NCBI RefSeq assembly: GCF_000378245.1
Contig: NZ_KB899491.1
Location: 434,001-498,000, forward strand
Length of the DNA stretch: 64,000 nt
Direction of reading: 5' to 3'
Origin: Aromatoleum toluclasticum ATCC 700605
GTDB taxonomy: Bacteria; Pseudomonadota; Gammaproteobacteria; Burkholderiales; Rhodocyclaceae
Part shown: piece after piece, positions 18,065 to 28,713 of the stretch
How the letters are laid out: each line of letters starts with the position of its first letter
Numbering within the stretch: position 1 is the stretch's first letter
Position numbers and translations under genes: made by a program
Notes under the pieces: model-generated
What the model saw: the letters and a program-made list of their open reading frames with translations, nothing else
Told to the model about the DNA's origin: nothing
Databases searched by the model: none

Positions 18065-18997
18065 TCAGGCGCGGTCCGCGACGCGTTCGCCGAGGAGGCC
18101 GGACGGGCGGAAGATCAGCACGGCGCCGAGGATCATGAAGGCGAAGATGTCCTGGTAGCTCGAGTTGAGGAAGCCGAAAGTCAGGTGCTCGATGTAGCCC
18201 GCCCCGAAGCTCTCGACGAGGCCCAGCACGAGGCCGCCGACCATCGCCCCCGGCAGGTTGCCGATGCCGCCCAGCACTGCGGCGGTGAAGGCCTTCAGGC
18301 CCGGCGTGAAGCCCATCGCGTAATGTGCGATCGCGTAGTTCGATGCGAAGAGCACGCCGGCGAGCGCAGCGAGGCCCGAGCCGATGATGAAGGTCGCTGC
18401 GATCACGCCGTTGGCGTTGATGCCCATCAGGCCCGCGACGCGGTGGTTCTCGGCGGTCGCACGCATCGCGCGGCCCAGCCGGCTTTTGTTCACCAGCAGC
18501 ATCAGCCCGCCCATCAGCGCGAAGGCGACGACGATCGTGAAGATCTGCAGCGGCGACACGACGACGCCGTCCATCGGCTGCATCGGGGTGGTCGACACGA
18601 GCTGAGGGAAGACGTGGAACTCGCGGCCCCAGATGATCATCGCCAGCGTCTGCAGCAGGAAGGACACGCCGATCGCGGTGATCAGCGGCGCGAGGCGCGG
18701 CGCGTTGCGCAGTCGCCGGTAGCCGATGCGCTCGATCAGGTAGCCGACGGCCATGCATACGGGTACGGCGACGGCCACGCCGGCGATCAGCAGGATCACC
18801 GGATGCAGGCCGGGGAATGCGCCGGAGAGGGCGGTGACCGTCTGCAGCGCGACCAGCGCGCCGATCATCACCAGTTCGCCATGGGCGAAGTTGATCAGGC
18901 CCAGGATGCCATAGACCATCGTGTAGCCGAGCGCGACGAGCGCGTAGATGCTGCCCGACACCAGGCCGTTGAGTGTTTGTTGCAGGAAGGTTTCCAT
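18065..18997 (-). CDS. livH: branched-chain amino acid ABC transporter permease LivH
   Basis: A permease of 310 residues from ATG 18997 (METFLQQTLNGLVSG). An AGGG seven bases upstream favours it over an ATG eight codons earlier. Family motifs are ALGYTMVYGILGLINFAHGE, the coupling loop RLGRAMRATAENHRVAGLMGIN and LGGIGNLPGAMVGGL. Together with LivM it forms the channel. The gap to livK (162 bp) contains a GC-rich stem-loop, as is common where the binding protein is made in excess. Confidence 0.94.
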   Translation of the reverse strand: METFLQQTLNGLVSGSIYALVALGYTMVYGILGLINFAHGELVMIGALVALQTVTALSGAFPGLHPVILLIAGVAVAVPVCMAVGYLIERIGYRRLRNAPRLAPLITAIGVSFLLQTLAMIIWGREFHVFPQLVSTTPMQPMDGVVVSPLQIFTIVVAFALMGGLMLLVNKSRLGRAMRATAENHRVAGLMGINANGVIAATFIIGSGLAALAGVLFASNYAIAHYAMGFTPGLKAFTAAVLGGIGNLPGAMVGGLVLGLVESFGAGYIEHLTFGFLNSSYQDIFAFMILGAVLIFRPSGLLGERVADRA

Positions 18998-19058
18998 CGA
19001 TTCACCCTTGGTGTTGCGCACACCCCGACGGCAGGCGCCGCCGGATTGCCGGACGAGC

Positions 19059-19089
19059 GCGTCCGCCGCCTCCGCCGACAGGCGGACGC
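19059..19089 (-). other. intercistronic stem-loop between livK and livH
   Basis: GCGTCCGCC (19059-19067) and GGCGGACGC (19081-19089) form a perfect 9-bp stem with a 13-base loop. It has no T-run. Downstream of livK it could protect the binding-protein message or attenuate reading into livH. Confidence 0.5.
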
Positions 19090-19159
19090 AGGGCTTGCGT
19101 CGTGATCTGGGGAAGAGGTGCGCCGACCGCGGAACTGCCGGCCGGCGCGAGGAGAACTG

Positions 19160-20293
19160 TTACTGGATGGTCTGCAGCGGCGCCCACTTGCCGGCGTCGA
19201 AGTTATAGACGGTGATCGCACCGCCCTTGATGTCGCCCTTGTCGTCGAACGCGACCGGGCCGGTGACGCCCTGGTAGGCGAGGCTGCGCAGTGCGGGTTG
19301 GTACTTGGCCGGCTCGACCGAGCCCGCCGTCTTCATCGCCTCGATCACCGACATCATCGCGTCGTAGGCGTAGGGGGCATAGACGTGGATGTCGTTGCCG
19401 AAGCGCTGCTTGAACTGGGTGCGGAAGGCCGCGCCGCCGGGCATCTTGTCGAGCGGGATGCCGGCCTGGGTGCAGAAGGTGGTCGCCGACAGCGCATCGC
19501 CCGCCATCTTGATCATCTCGCCGGTGCAGCCGCCGTCGCCGGTCAGCAGCTTGGCGGTCATGCCCAACTGCTTCATCTGGCGCGCGAGCGGCGCGGCCTG
19601 CGCGTCCATGCCGCCGTAGAACACCGCGTCCGGGTTCGTGGCCTTGATCTTGGTGAGGATCGCCATGAAGTCGGTCGCCTTGTCGTTCGTGAATTCACGC
19701 CCTGCGATCTGTCCGCCCGAAACCTTCACCGAGTTCGCGAAGGCGTCGGCAAGGCCCTGGCCATAGGCGGTGCGGTCGTCGATCACGGCGATCTTCTTCG
19801 CCTTGAGCTGATCGACCGCGTACTTGCCCAGCGCGTTGCCTTGCTGCAGGTCGTTGGCGATGACGCGGAAGGTCATCTTGTAGCCCTGTTGCGTGAGCTT
19901 GGGGCTGGTGGAGGACGGAGTGATCACCGGGATGCCGGCTTGCTCGTAGATGCGCGAGGCGGGGATCGATGCGCCGGAGGTGACGTGGCCGACCACGCCC
20001 TTCACGCCGGAGTCGGTCAGGCGCTGCGCGACGGTGGTCGCGGTGCGCGGGTCGGCCTGGTCGTCCTCGCTGACGAGCTCGAACTTGACCGTGTCGCCGC
20101 CGATCTTGATGCCCTTCGCGTTGGCGTCCTCGATCGCGAGGCGCGCGCCGTTCTCGCCGTCCTTGCCGAAGGCCGCGGCCGGGCCGGTCAGCGGGCCGGC
20201 GTGGCCGATGCGCACGACGACTTCCTTGGCTTGGACGGCTCCGGCGACGAGGCTCGCAGCGGCGAGGGCGAAAATCAGTTTGTTCTGCTTCAT
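19160..20293 (-). CDS. livK: branched-chain amino acid ABC transporter substrate-binding protein
   Basis: A periplasmic binding protein of 377 residues. A signal peptide (KLIFALAAASLVAGAVQAKE) cleaves near residue 22-23, after AQA or QAK. The mature type I periplasmic fold shows RIGHAGPLTGPAAAFGKDGENG, VVGHVTSGASIPAS, PVITPSSTSPKLTQQGYK, VIDDRTAYGQGLADAF and APYAYDAMMSVI. It collects branched-chain or similar amino acids for LivHMGF. Aromatic or other amino acids are possible given the family's range. It is the first gene of the unit and probably the most expressed. Confidence 0.94.
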   Translation of the reverse strand: MKQNKLIFALAAASLVAGAVQAKEVVVRIGHAGPLTGPAAAFGKDGENGARLAIEDANAKGIKIGGDTVKFELVSEDDQADPRTATTVAQRLTDSGVKGVVGHVTSGASIPASRIYEQAGIPVITPSSTSPKLTQQGYKMTFRVIANDLQQGNALGKYAVDQLKAKKIAVIDDRTAYGQGLADAFANSVKVSGGQIAGREFTNDKATDFMAILTKIKATNPDAVFYGGMDAQAAPLARQMKQLGMTAKLLTGDGGCTGEMIKMAGDALSATTFCTQAGIPLDKMPGGAAFRTQFKQRFGNDIHVYAPYAYDAMMSVIEAMKTAGSVEPAKYQPALRSLAYQGVTGPVAFDDKGDIKGGAITVYNFDAGKWAPLQTIQ

Positions 20294-20678
20294 GGGTGTC
20301 TCCTCCTTGTGGGCGGTGCGCGGGTACTGCAGTACAGGCGCGGCGGAGACGAAGGGACACCGGCCGCTCGCGCGGCAACCGGGCTATTCACGATGGTTTG
20401 TCTCCTGCCTGTATTTTTTTCGCAGCCGTTCGTGGGGCGGTTGCGAGGTGATGAATGGTACGGACGGCAGTGCGGAATTGTTTTGCGGCTTTTGTGGGTT
20501 TTACGTAGACAGCGAGGAAAAATTTTCCGGTTGGTGGCGGTTTCGGCGGAATTCGTACTGAAAGGATGTGGCGCGGTGCAACAAGCCCCCCTCCGCGGCC
20601 GCCATTTCCTTGCCCGAAAGTTCCTGCCGGCACGGTGCTCCGGTAGCATCGCGGACCCATCCTGCGGATACTTGCTTC
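20294..20678. other. divergent promoter region between livK and the Hsp70-like gene
   Basis: This 385-bp gap should hold the promoters of both the liv operon (minus) and the YegD-like gene (plus). AT-richer stretches occur at 20409-20417 and 20480-20530. I see no repeat, tRNA or recognisable operator. Confidence 0.5.
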
Positions 20679-21950
20679 ATGGACCAACCCGCCCGCGCCT
20701 GCGGCATCGATTTCGGCACCTCCAACTCCACGGTCGGCTGGGTACGCCCGGGCGCGGCGACCCTGCTCGTGCTTGAGGATGGCAAGTCGGCACTGCCGTC
20801 TGCCATCTTCTTCAATGCCGACGAGGAGACGACTGCCTTCGGCCGGGCAGCGCTGGCGGAGTACCTGGAAGGCTATGAAGGCCGCCTGATGCGTGCGCTG
20901 AAGAGCCTGCTCGGCAGCAGCCTGATCGACGGGCAGACCGAGGTGCAGGGGCGGGCGCTGCGTTTTCGCGACCTGCTCGCGAGTTTCATCGGCGAGCTGA
21001 AATCACGAGCCGAGGCGCAGGCCGGGCGCAGTTTCGACAAGGCGGTGTTCGGCCGTCCGGTGCGCTTCGTCGATGATGACGATGCCGCCGACCTGAAGGC
21101 GCAGCAGACGCTGGCCGAGATCGCGGCACAGGTCGGATTCCACGATGTCAGCTTCCAGTTCGAGCCGATCGGCGCGGCGCTGCACTATGAACTGTCGCTC
21201 GCGCGCGAGGAGCTGGTGCTGATCGCCGACATCGGCGGCGGCACGGCGGACTTCTCGCTCCTGCGGTTGTCGCCCGAGCGTGCGCGCCGTTCGCACGACG
21301 AGCACGACCGACGCGAGGATCTGCTCGGCAACGGCGGCGTGCATATAGGAGGCACCGACTTCGACCGCGCGCTGAGCCTAGAATGTGTGATGCCGCTGCT
21401 CGGCTACCGCAGCCGGATGAAGAGCGGCGCGGAACTGCCGTCGAGCGTTTTCTTCCAGCTCGCGACCTGGCACACGATCAATTTTGCCTACACGCGACAG
21501 GCGTGGGGGGACCTGCAGAACATCTATCGCGACGCGAGCGCCCGCACCGAACTCGACCGCCTCGCCAAACTCATCAGCGCGCGCGAAGGCCACTGGCTGG
21601 CTTTGCAGGTCGAGCAGGCGAAGATCGATCTGTCGGCGGCGCCGGCGGCGAGCATGGATCTGGAGCGTCTCGAAGCGGGCCTCGGCCACACGATTACCGA
21701 TGCCGACTTCGCGCGCGCCACGCTGTCGCTGGTCGACCGTGTCGCGGCCTGCGTGCGTGCGCTGCTGGACGAGGCGGGCGTGCGGCGCGAGCAGGTCGAC
21801 ACGATCTATTTCACCGGTGGCGGCAGCGCGGTGCCGCAGCTGCGGGCGCGCATCGCTGCCGAGCTGCCGCAGGCGCGCAGCGTCGAGGGCGACTTGTACG
21901 GCAGCATCGGCGCCGGGCTGGCGGTCGAGGCGGCGCGCCGCTACGGTTGA
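20679..21950 (+). CDS. YegD-like Hsp70-family protein
   Basis: The protein (423 residues) starts with ACGIDFGTSNST, the Hsp70/actin phosphate-1 loop. It carries LIADIGGGTADFSLL (phosphate-2) and IYFTGGGSAVPQLRARI (adenosine loop). It lacks the substrate-binding and lid domains of DnaK, which matches the YegD group of short Hsp70 relatives. ATG 20679 is chosen because the conserved fold begins right after it. Function is not established for the family; a nucleotide-dependent chaperone-like role is an inference. No DnaJ or GrpE partner is nearby. Confidence 0.85.
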   Translation: MDQPARACGIDFGTSNSTVGWVRPGAATLLVLEDGKSALPSAIFFNADEETTAFGRAALAEYLEGYEGRLMRALKSLLGSSLIDGQTEVQGRALRFRDLLASFIGELKSRAEAQAGRSFDKAVFGRPVRFVDDDDAADLKAQQTLAEIAAQVGFHDVSFQFEPIGAALHYELSLAREELVLIADIGGGTADFSLLRLSPERARRSHDEHDRREDLLGNGGVHIGGTDFDRALSLECVMPLLGYRSRMKSGAELPSSVFFQLATWHTINFAYTRQAWGDLQNIYRDASARTELDRLAKLISAREGHWLALQVEQAKIDLSAAPAASMDLERLEAGLGHTITDADFARATLSLVDRVAACVRALLDEAGVRREQVDTIYFTGGGSAVPQLRARIAAELPQARSVEGDLYGSIGAGLAVEAARRYG

Positions 21951-21968
21951 ATTCGCGATGGAACGATT

Positions 21969-22760
21969 GTGAGCAAGAGCGATAAGCACATCACCGAATG
22001 GGCAATGCCGGCACGAGATGACATAGAGGTTGTTAGCGCCAGCATGGGGCCATGTGGATTGGATAGCCACTTTCATGATGCCTGGTCTATCGGCGCAATC
22101 CTGGACGGTACGTGCAGTTTTCACTCCAACAACCGTGAATATCTGGCCCGGCAAGGCGACCTGTTCCTGATCCCGCCGTTCGAGGTGCATGCCTGTTCAG
22201 CGGCTTCGTCAGATGTGCAATACAGGGTGCTGTACATCGGCGATGCCTGCTTGCAGAAAATAGACACCGGTCGATTTTCGGCGCTGGCGAACGCAAGCTC
22301 GCGGGTATTCACTGCTCCGGCACTCGCCGGGCACATTGCTTCGTTGAGCGCGCATCATGTCGACACGCCCAGAGTCAATGCATTGCTGAGGGCACTCGCC
22401 CCACTCCTGCCTTCGCCGCAGGAAACCTGCGTGCGGGAGCGTGAACTGCATCCGCTCCAAAATGCCATGCACCGCCTGTGGCAGTCCGACGTGGACGCGG
22501 GGGAACTGGTCGAACGTTCGCCGCATAGCCGATGGCATACGCTTCGAACTTTCCGCAGTCAAACCGGGCTCTCTCCGTCCGCGTACCTGCGCCAGTTGCG
22601 GGCGCTCAAGGCGCGTTTTGTGCTGAATCAACAACAGGCTTCGTTATCCGACCTGGCGCTGCTTCTGCATTTTGCCGATCAAGCCCACTTTACACGGACA
22701 TTCAAAGCGGTGTTCGGGGTGACGCCGGGGCGGTTGCGCAAGGTGATCCTGCGCCGCTGA
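21969..22760 (+). CDS. AraC-family transcriptional regulator
   Basis: The 263-residue protein has an N-terminal cupin-like ligand domain (HFHDAWSIGAILDG, REYLARQGDLFLIPPFEVHA). A C-terminal double helix-turn-helix follows, ending LSDLALLLHFADQAHFTRTFKAVFGVTPG (split here at the second helix pair). It starts at GTG 21969. The base composition is visibly less GC-rich than its neighbours. The next gene, a convergent LysE-type exporter, is its likely target, since AraC-LysE pairs are common. Confidence 0.9.
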   Translation: MSKSDKHITEWAMPARDDIEVVSASMGPCGLDSHFHDAWSIGAILDGTCSFHSNNREYLARQGDLFLIPPFEVHACSAASSDVQYRVLYIGDACLQKIDTGRFSALANASSRVFTAPALAGHIASLSAHHVDTPRVNALLRALAPLLPSPQETCVRERELHPLQNAMHRLWQSDVDAGELVERSPHSRWHTLRTFRSQTGLSPSAYLRQLRALKARFVLNQQQASLSDLALLLHFADQAHFTRTFKAVFGVTPGRLRKVILRR

Positions 22761-22788
22761 ACCGGCGGGGTTTCCGTCCCGCGTCCCG

Positions 22789-23409
22789 CTACAGGAACAA
22801 CGTGCTGATCGAAACCAGCAAGAGCATCGACATCGCCATGTTCAGGCGCCTGACGGCACGCTCGGTTCTCAGCAGCTTGCGCGTCGCCGCACCGAACAGG
22901 GCCCAGGCTCCCACTGACGGAAAGCAGATCACCAGGAACACGATCGACATTGCGATCACGCTGGTGCCATAAGCCTCGCCCGGGTAGGTGTAAGTGGCAA
23001 TGCCGGACGCTGCCACGATCCACGCTTTAGGATTGACCCACTGAGCAATTGCGCCCTCCAGCATGCCGGGCGGCTTGCTGGTGACGATCTCGGATGGGGT
23101 GTCGGACGCATGCCACAGCTTCCAAGCCAGGTACGCTAGAAACACGCTGCCCGCGCCTTTAAGCACCGACTGGATGACCGGCACGCTGGCAACGAGCGCA
23201 TGCATCCCCAGTCCCATGGCCACCAGCAGCGATGAAAACCCGATGGTTGCGCCCAGTACTTGCGGCAAGGTTCGCACCAGCCCGAAAGCGATGCCCGACG
23301 AGGCTGCCGCAATGTTGACCGGCCCCGGCGAGGCCGAGGTTGCCAGCGCGAACAGCATGGTGGGTAGCCAGAATTCCTGCCAGCCGAGTGCAGACGTCAT
23401 CGTTATCAT
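22789..23409 (-). CDS. LysE/RhtB-family amino acid exporter
   Basis: An inner-membrane exporter of 206 residues with about six hydrophobic segments. The N-terminal signature ATSASPGPVNIAAASSGIAFG is diagnostic (SPGPVN). IAQWVNPKAWIVA, a second family motif, lies past the middle. ATG 23409 is chosen because AGGAGG lies ten bases upstream and the length then equals the family norm. Members export amino acids such as homoserine, threonine or lysine; the substrate here is unknown. It converges on the AraC-type gene with a 28-bp gap. Confidence 0.9.
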   Translation of the reverse strand: MITMTSALGWQEFWLPTMLFALATSASPGPVNIAAASSGIAFGLVRTLPQVLGATIGFSSLLVAMGLGMHALVASVPVIQSVLKGAGSVFLAYLAWKLWHASDTPSEIVTSKPPGMLEGAIAQWVNPKAWIVAASGIATYTYPGEAYGTSVIAMSIVFLVICFPSVGAWALFGAATRKLLRTERAVRRLNMAMSMLLLVSISTLFL

Positions 23410-23831
23410 TGCGTCACCTCCTCCTTGCATCATTGCTCGCTTGCGAGGATGAGTATTGAAGGCCGTTGCGCAACTTGCACTGTTTTGGTGCATTGCGGCG
23501 GGCGCATCGTCGAAACCAGTACGCTGATCAGCCGCCGGCCTGCCGGGCAGCTTTGCCGAAAAACCCTGCCGCGCATCGCCACATGCTGCGGTGCAATCGG
23601 GTGGGTGCGTGCCGCATTTCGCGAAACGGGCGGTTTGCGAAAAATTCTTTCCCGGTCTGCTGATTTCCGCTGCAACGAGAAAAAACTCCCCGACCCCGTC
23701 TCCTTACGATGCTCACTCGCGTTCGATGCCGCGGACGCACATAACAGCAACCATACAGGAGACAACGTCGGCAGGCCGGAGCGGGGCGTCACGAGCGCCG
23801 CGCGTCCAAGGGCTGCGACGGTTCACACGCC
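23410..23831. other. divergent promoter region between the exporter and the oxidoreductase
   Basis: The 422-bp gap should hold the promoters of the LysE-type gene (minus) and the large oxidoreductase gene (plus). A perfect 10-bp palindrome TTTCGCGAAA lies near 23628-23637, with a related TTTGCGAAAA shortly after. I cannot assign a regulator to it. No RNA gene or ORF is evident. Confidence 0.45.
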
Positions 23832-26800
23832 ATGTCGAATACCCGTTCGAGTACTCACTCCCCGCAGGCTTCCGCCCCCCTGTCGACCGTCTCGCTCGAC
23901 GACAAGTACACGCTCGTTTCCGGCCGCGCCTACATGACCGGCATCCAGGCCCTGGTGCGCCTGCCTATCATGCAGCGCCTGCGCGACCAGGCCGCCGGGC
24001 TCAACACCGCGGGCTTCGTCACCGGCTACCGCGGCTCGCCGCTGGGTAACGTCGACCAGGAATTCTGGAAAGCGAAGAAATACCTCGAACCGCATCACGT
24101 CCGTTTCCAGCCCGGCCTCAACGAAGACCTCGCGGCGACCGCCGTGTGGGGTACGCAGCAGGTGAACCTCGACCCGAACGCGCTGTACGACGGCGTGTTC
24201 TCGATCTGGTACGGCAAGGGACCGGGCGTGGATCGCACCGGCGACGTGTTCCGCCACGCCAACGCCGCCGGCACCTCGAAGCACGGCGGCGTGCTCGTGA
24301 TTGCGGGCGATGACCACGGCGCCAAATCCTCGACGCTGCCGCATCAGACCGAGCACATCTTCAAGTCGATGATGATGCCGGTGCTCGCCCCCGCGGGCAT
24401 CCAGGACTACCTCGAATACGGCCTGCACGGCTTCGCGCTGTCGCGCTACTCGGGCTGCTGGGTCGCGTTCAAGGCGCTGACCGACACCGTCGAGACTTCG
24501 GCCTCGGTGAACATCGACCCCTTCGCGGTCCGGACCATCATCCCGGCGGACTTCCCGATCCCCCCCGACGGTCTCAACCTGCGCTGGCCCGATCCCCCGC
24601 TGGTGCAGGAAAAGCGCCTCGTGCACCACAAGCTGTATGCCGCGCTCGCCTACTGCCGCGCGAACAAGCTCAACCAGACCATCATCGACAGCCCCAACGC
24701 CAAGCTCGGCATCATCACCTCCGGCAAGAGCTACCTCGACGTGCGCCAGGCGCTCGAAGACCTCGGCATCGACGAGCAACTTGCCGCCGAGATCGGCATC
24801 CGCCTCTACAAGGTCGGCATGGTGTGGCCGCTCGAAGCCGAAGGCGTGCGCGAGTTCGCGAACGGCCTCGACGAAATCCTCGTGATCGAGGAGAAGCGCC
24901 AGTTCCTCGAATACCAGCTGAAGGAAGAGCTCTATAACTGGAACGAGAACGTGCGTCCGCGCGTGATCGGCAAGTTCGACGAGAAGGGCGAATGGTCACT
25001 GCCGCACAGCGAGTGGATGCTGCCGGCCGCCGGCGATCTCACCCCGGCCATGATCGCCCGCGTCATCGCGGCCCGTATCGCGCGCTTCTACACCTCGGAC
25101 AAAATCAAGGCGCGCCTCGCCTTCTTCGACGCCAAGGAAGCCGCGCTCGCAAAGCCCCGCCTGTCGATCCAGCGCGTGCCGCACTACTGTTCCGGCTGCC
25201 CGCACAACACCTCGACCAAGGTCCCCGCGGGGTCGCGCGCGATCGCCGGCATCGGCTGCCACTACATGGCGACCTGGCTGTCGCCCGAAACGACGCAGAC
25301 CTTCTGCCAGATGGGCGGCGAGGGCGTGCCCTGGGTCGGCCAGGCGCCCTTCACGAAGACCCCGCACGTCTTCGCGAACCTTGGCGACGGCACCTACATG
25401 CACTCCGGCATCCTCGCGATCCGCGCGGCGGTGGCGGCGAAGGTGAACATCACCTACAAGATCCTCTACAACGACGCCGTCGCGATGACCGGCGGCCAGC
25501 CGCACGACGGTACCCTGTCGGTGCCGATCATCGCCCGCCAGCTGCAGGCCGAAGGCATCGGCAACATCATCGTCGTCAATGACGGCCCGCGCGCCTACGG
25601 TCCGGCCGACCTGCCGCACGGCGTGCCGATCCGCCATCGCGACGAGCTCGACGCGGTGCAGCGCGAGCTGCGCGAAGTGCCGGGCGTGACCGCGATCATC
25701 TACGACCAGACCTGCGCCGCCGAGAAGCGCCGCCGCAGGAAGCGCGGCAAGTTCCCGGATCCCGCGATGCGCGTCGTCATCAACGATCTCGTCTGCGAAG
25801 GCTGCGGCGACTGCAGCGAGAAGTCGAACTGCATGTCGGTGGCTGCCGTCGAGACCGAGTTCGGCCGCAAGCGCACGATCGACCAGTCCGCCTGCAACAA
25901 GGACTTCTCCTGCGTGAAGGGCTTCTGCCCGAGCTTCGTCACCGTCGAGGGCGGCAAGCTCAGGAAGGGCAAGGCCGCGACCGCGGTGGCGGACGTGTTC
26001 GCGTCGCTGCCCGAACCGACTCTGCCGGCGACCAACGCTCCGTGGGGCATCCTCATCACCGGCGTCGGCGGCACCGGCGTCGTGACCATCGGTGCGCTGC
26101 TCGGCATGGCCGCGCATCTCGAAGGCAAGGGCGTGTCCATCCTCGACATGGCCGGCCTCGCGCAGAAGGGCGGGGCGGTGTGGTCGCACGTCAAGATCGC
26201 GAACCGTCCGGAAGACATCTTCGCCGCGCGCGTCGCCGCCGGTGAAGCCAACGTCGTGATCGGCTGCGACCTGGTGGTTTCGGCCAGCGACGAATCGCTT
26301 GCGAAGATGCGCACCAACCACACCCGCGTCGTCATCAACCGCGACCAGAGCAACACCAGCGAGTTCGTCCGCGGCTTCGCGGCTCAGGCGCGTACCGGCA
26401 ACGTCGCGAAGCACCCGGACCCGCAGTTCCCGTCCGGCTCGATGGAAAGCCAGATCGTCGACGCCGTCGGCAACCAGAACGTCGAGTTCCTCGAAGCCTC
26501 GCGTCTCGCAACGGCGATCCTTGGCGACTCGATCGCGACCAACCTCTTCATGCTCGGTTTCGCCTGGCAGCGTGGCCTCGTGCCGCTGACCCGCGACTCG
26601 ATCCTGCGCGCGATCGAGCTCAACGGCGCCGCGATCGAGGCCAACAGGTCCGCCTTCCAGTGGGGCCGCCGCGCCGCGGTTGACCCGGATGCAGTCGCGA
26701 AGGCCGCCAAGCCGCAGCACGGCACGCCGGAGCATCACAAGCTGTCAGTGTCGGTCGATGAGGTGGTCGCCCGCCGCAAGGCCTTCCTCGCTGACTACCA

Positions 26801-27446
26801 GAACGCCGCCTACGCCGAGCGCTACGCGAAGTTCGTCGAACGCGTGCGCGCCGCCGAAGCCAAGGTCCAACCCGGCACGACGCTGCTCACCGAAGCGGTC
26901 GCGCGCGGCTACCACAAGCTGCTCGCCTACAAGGACGAGTACGAAGTGGCGCGCCTCTACACCGACAGCGACTTCCTCAAGCGCGTCGAGGAGCAGTTCG
27001 AAGGCGACTACAAGCTCGTCTTCCACCTCGCCCCGCCGACGCTCGCCGACAAGGACCCGCAGACTGGCGAGCTGCAGAAGAAGAAGTACGGCCCGTGGAT
27101 GCTCAAGGCGATGCGCCAGCTCGCGAAGATGAAGGGCCTGCGCGGCACGATGCTCGACCCCTTCGCCCGCACGCACGACCGCAAGCTGGACCGTCAGCTG
27201 ATCGCCGACTACGAGCGTGTGGTCGAGGAGATCCTCGTCGGCCTCGAACAGGCGAACTTCGAGACCGCCGTCGAACTCGCGAACCTGCCCGAGCAGATCC
27301 GCGGCTTCGGCCACATCCGCGAGCGTTACCTGCGCAATGCAAGGATGCGCGAAGGCGAGCTGCTGGCGGCCTTCCGCCGCAAGGAGCGTCCGACCGGTAC
27401 GTCCGCCGGCAATGTCCGCAAGACCATCGCCGTCATCCCAGGGTAA
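23832..27446 (+). CDS. indolepyruvate:ferredoxin oxidoreductase, fused alpha/beta subunits
   Basis: The 1204-residue protein oxidatively decarboxylates aryl- or branched 2-oxoacids to acyl-CoA, reducing ferredoxin. An N-terminal region with FVTGYRGSPLGNVDQEFW and VWGTQQVNLDP is followed by HYCSGCPHNTSTK. The thiamine-diphosphate segment is NLGDGTYMHSGILAIRAAV, with NDAVAMTGGQPHDG. A CEGCGDCSEKSNC cluster motif lies near residue 655. The beta-type domain begins ITGVGGTGVVTIGALLG. Fusion of IorA and IorB in one chain is known in proteobacteria. It is followed by an amino-acid dehydrogenase that could supply its 2-oxoacids. Confidence 0.9.
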   Translation: MSNTRSSTHSPQASAPLSTVSLDDKYTLVSGRAYMTGIQALVRLPIMQRLRDQAAGLNTAGFVTGYRGSPLGNVDQEFWKAKKYLEPHHVRFQPGLNEDLAATAVWGTQQVNLDPNALYDGVFSIWYGKGPGVDRTGDVFRHANAAGTSKHGGVLVIAGDDHGAKSSTLPHQTEHIFKSMMMPVLAPAGIQDYLEYGLHGFALSRYSGCWVAFKALTDTVETSASVNIDPFAVRTIIPADFPIPPDGLNLRWPDPPLVQEKRLVHHKLYAALAYCRANKLNQTIIDSPNAKLGIITSGKSYLDVRQALEDLGIDEQLAAEIGIRLYKVGMVWPLEAEGVREFANGLDEILVIEEKRQFLEYQLKEELYNWNENVRPRVIGKFDEKGEWSLPHSEWMLPAAGDLTPAMIARVIAARIARFYTSDKIKARLAFFDAKEAALAKPRLSIQRVPHYCSGCPHNTSTKVPAGSRAIAGIGCHYMATWLSPETTQTFCQMGGEGVPWVGQAPFTKTPHVFANLGDGTYMHSGILAIRAAVAAKVNITYKILYNDAVAMTGGQPHDGTLSVPIIARQLQAEGIGNIIVVNDGPRAYGPADLPHGVPIRHRDELDAVQRELREVPGVTAIIYDQTCAAEKRRRRKRGKFPDPAMRVVINDLVCEGCGDCSEKSNCMSVAAVETEFGRKRTIDQSACNKDFSCVKGFCPSFVTVEGGKLRKGKAATAVADVFASLPEPTLPATNAPWGILITGVGGTGVVTIGALLGMAAHLEGKGVSILDMAGLAQKGGAVWSHVKIANRPEDIFAARVAAGEANVVIGCDLVVSASDESLAKMRTNHTRVVINRDQSNTSEFVRGFAAQARTGNVAKHPDPQFPSGSMESQIVDAVGNQNVEFLEASRLATAILGDSIATNLFMLGFAWQRGLVPLTRDSILRAIELNGAAIEANRSAFQWGRRAAVDPDAVAKAAKPQHGTPEHHKLSVSVDEVVARRKAFLADYQNAAYAERYAKFVERVRAAEAKVQPGTTLLTEAVARGYHKLLAYKDEYEVARLYTDSDFLKRVEEQFEGDYKLVFHLAPPTLADKDPQTGELQKKKYGPWMLKAMRQLAKMKGLRGTMLDPFARTHDRKLDRQLIADYERVVEEILVGLEQANFETAVELANLPEQIRGFGHIRERYLRNARMREGELLAAFRRKERPTGTSAGNVRKTIAVIPG

Positions 27447-27460
27447 GACCATAGGAGTCT

Positions 27461-27495
27461 CCGCTTCGCTCCGCCGTTCAACAGGCGCGAAGCGG
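27461..27495 (+). other. intercistronic stem-loop
   Basis: CCGCTTCGC (27461-27469) and GCGAAGCGG (27487-27495) form a perfect 9-bp stem with a 17-base loop. A T6 run follows at 27512-27517, 16 bases beyond the stem. It lies between the oxidoreductase and dehydrogenase genes and may attenuate or process the transcript. The distance to the T-run argues against a classic terminator. Confidence 0.4.
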
Positions 27496-27599
27496 TGCTC
27501 CGCGAAACCCCTTTTTTCACCGCAGCAAACCTTCCGTCACGGCCACGAGTCGTGGCGGAGGGCCCGCTGCACCCTTTCCAGACCAATGAAGGAGACATC

Positions 27600-28652
<1,053 letters not shown>

Positions 28653-28713
28653 CCGGCCGTTCATCCGTTGCCGGTCCCTCCGATGGCGGAGGGGCCGGCA
28701 ACGGTGAGCCTGA

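Noticed and set aside
16979-19105. Long plus-strand open frame opposite livM and livH
   Set aside because: The predicted protein is an Asp/Glu/Gln/His-rich antisense translation of permease genes with clear family motifs on the minus strand.
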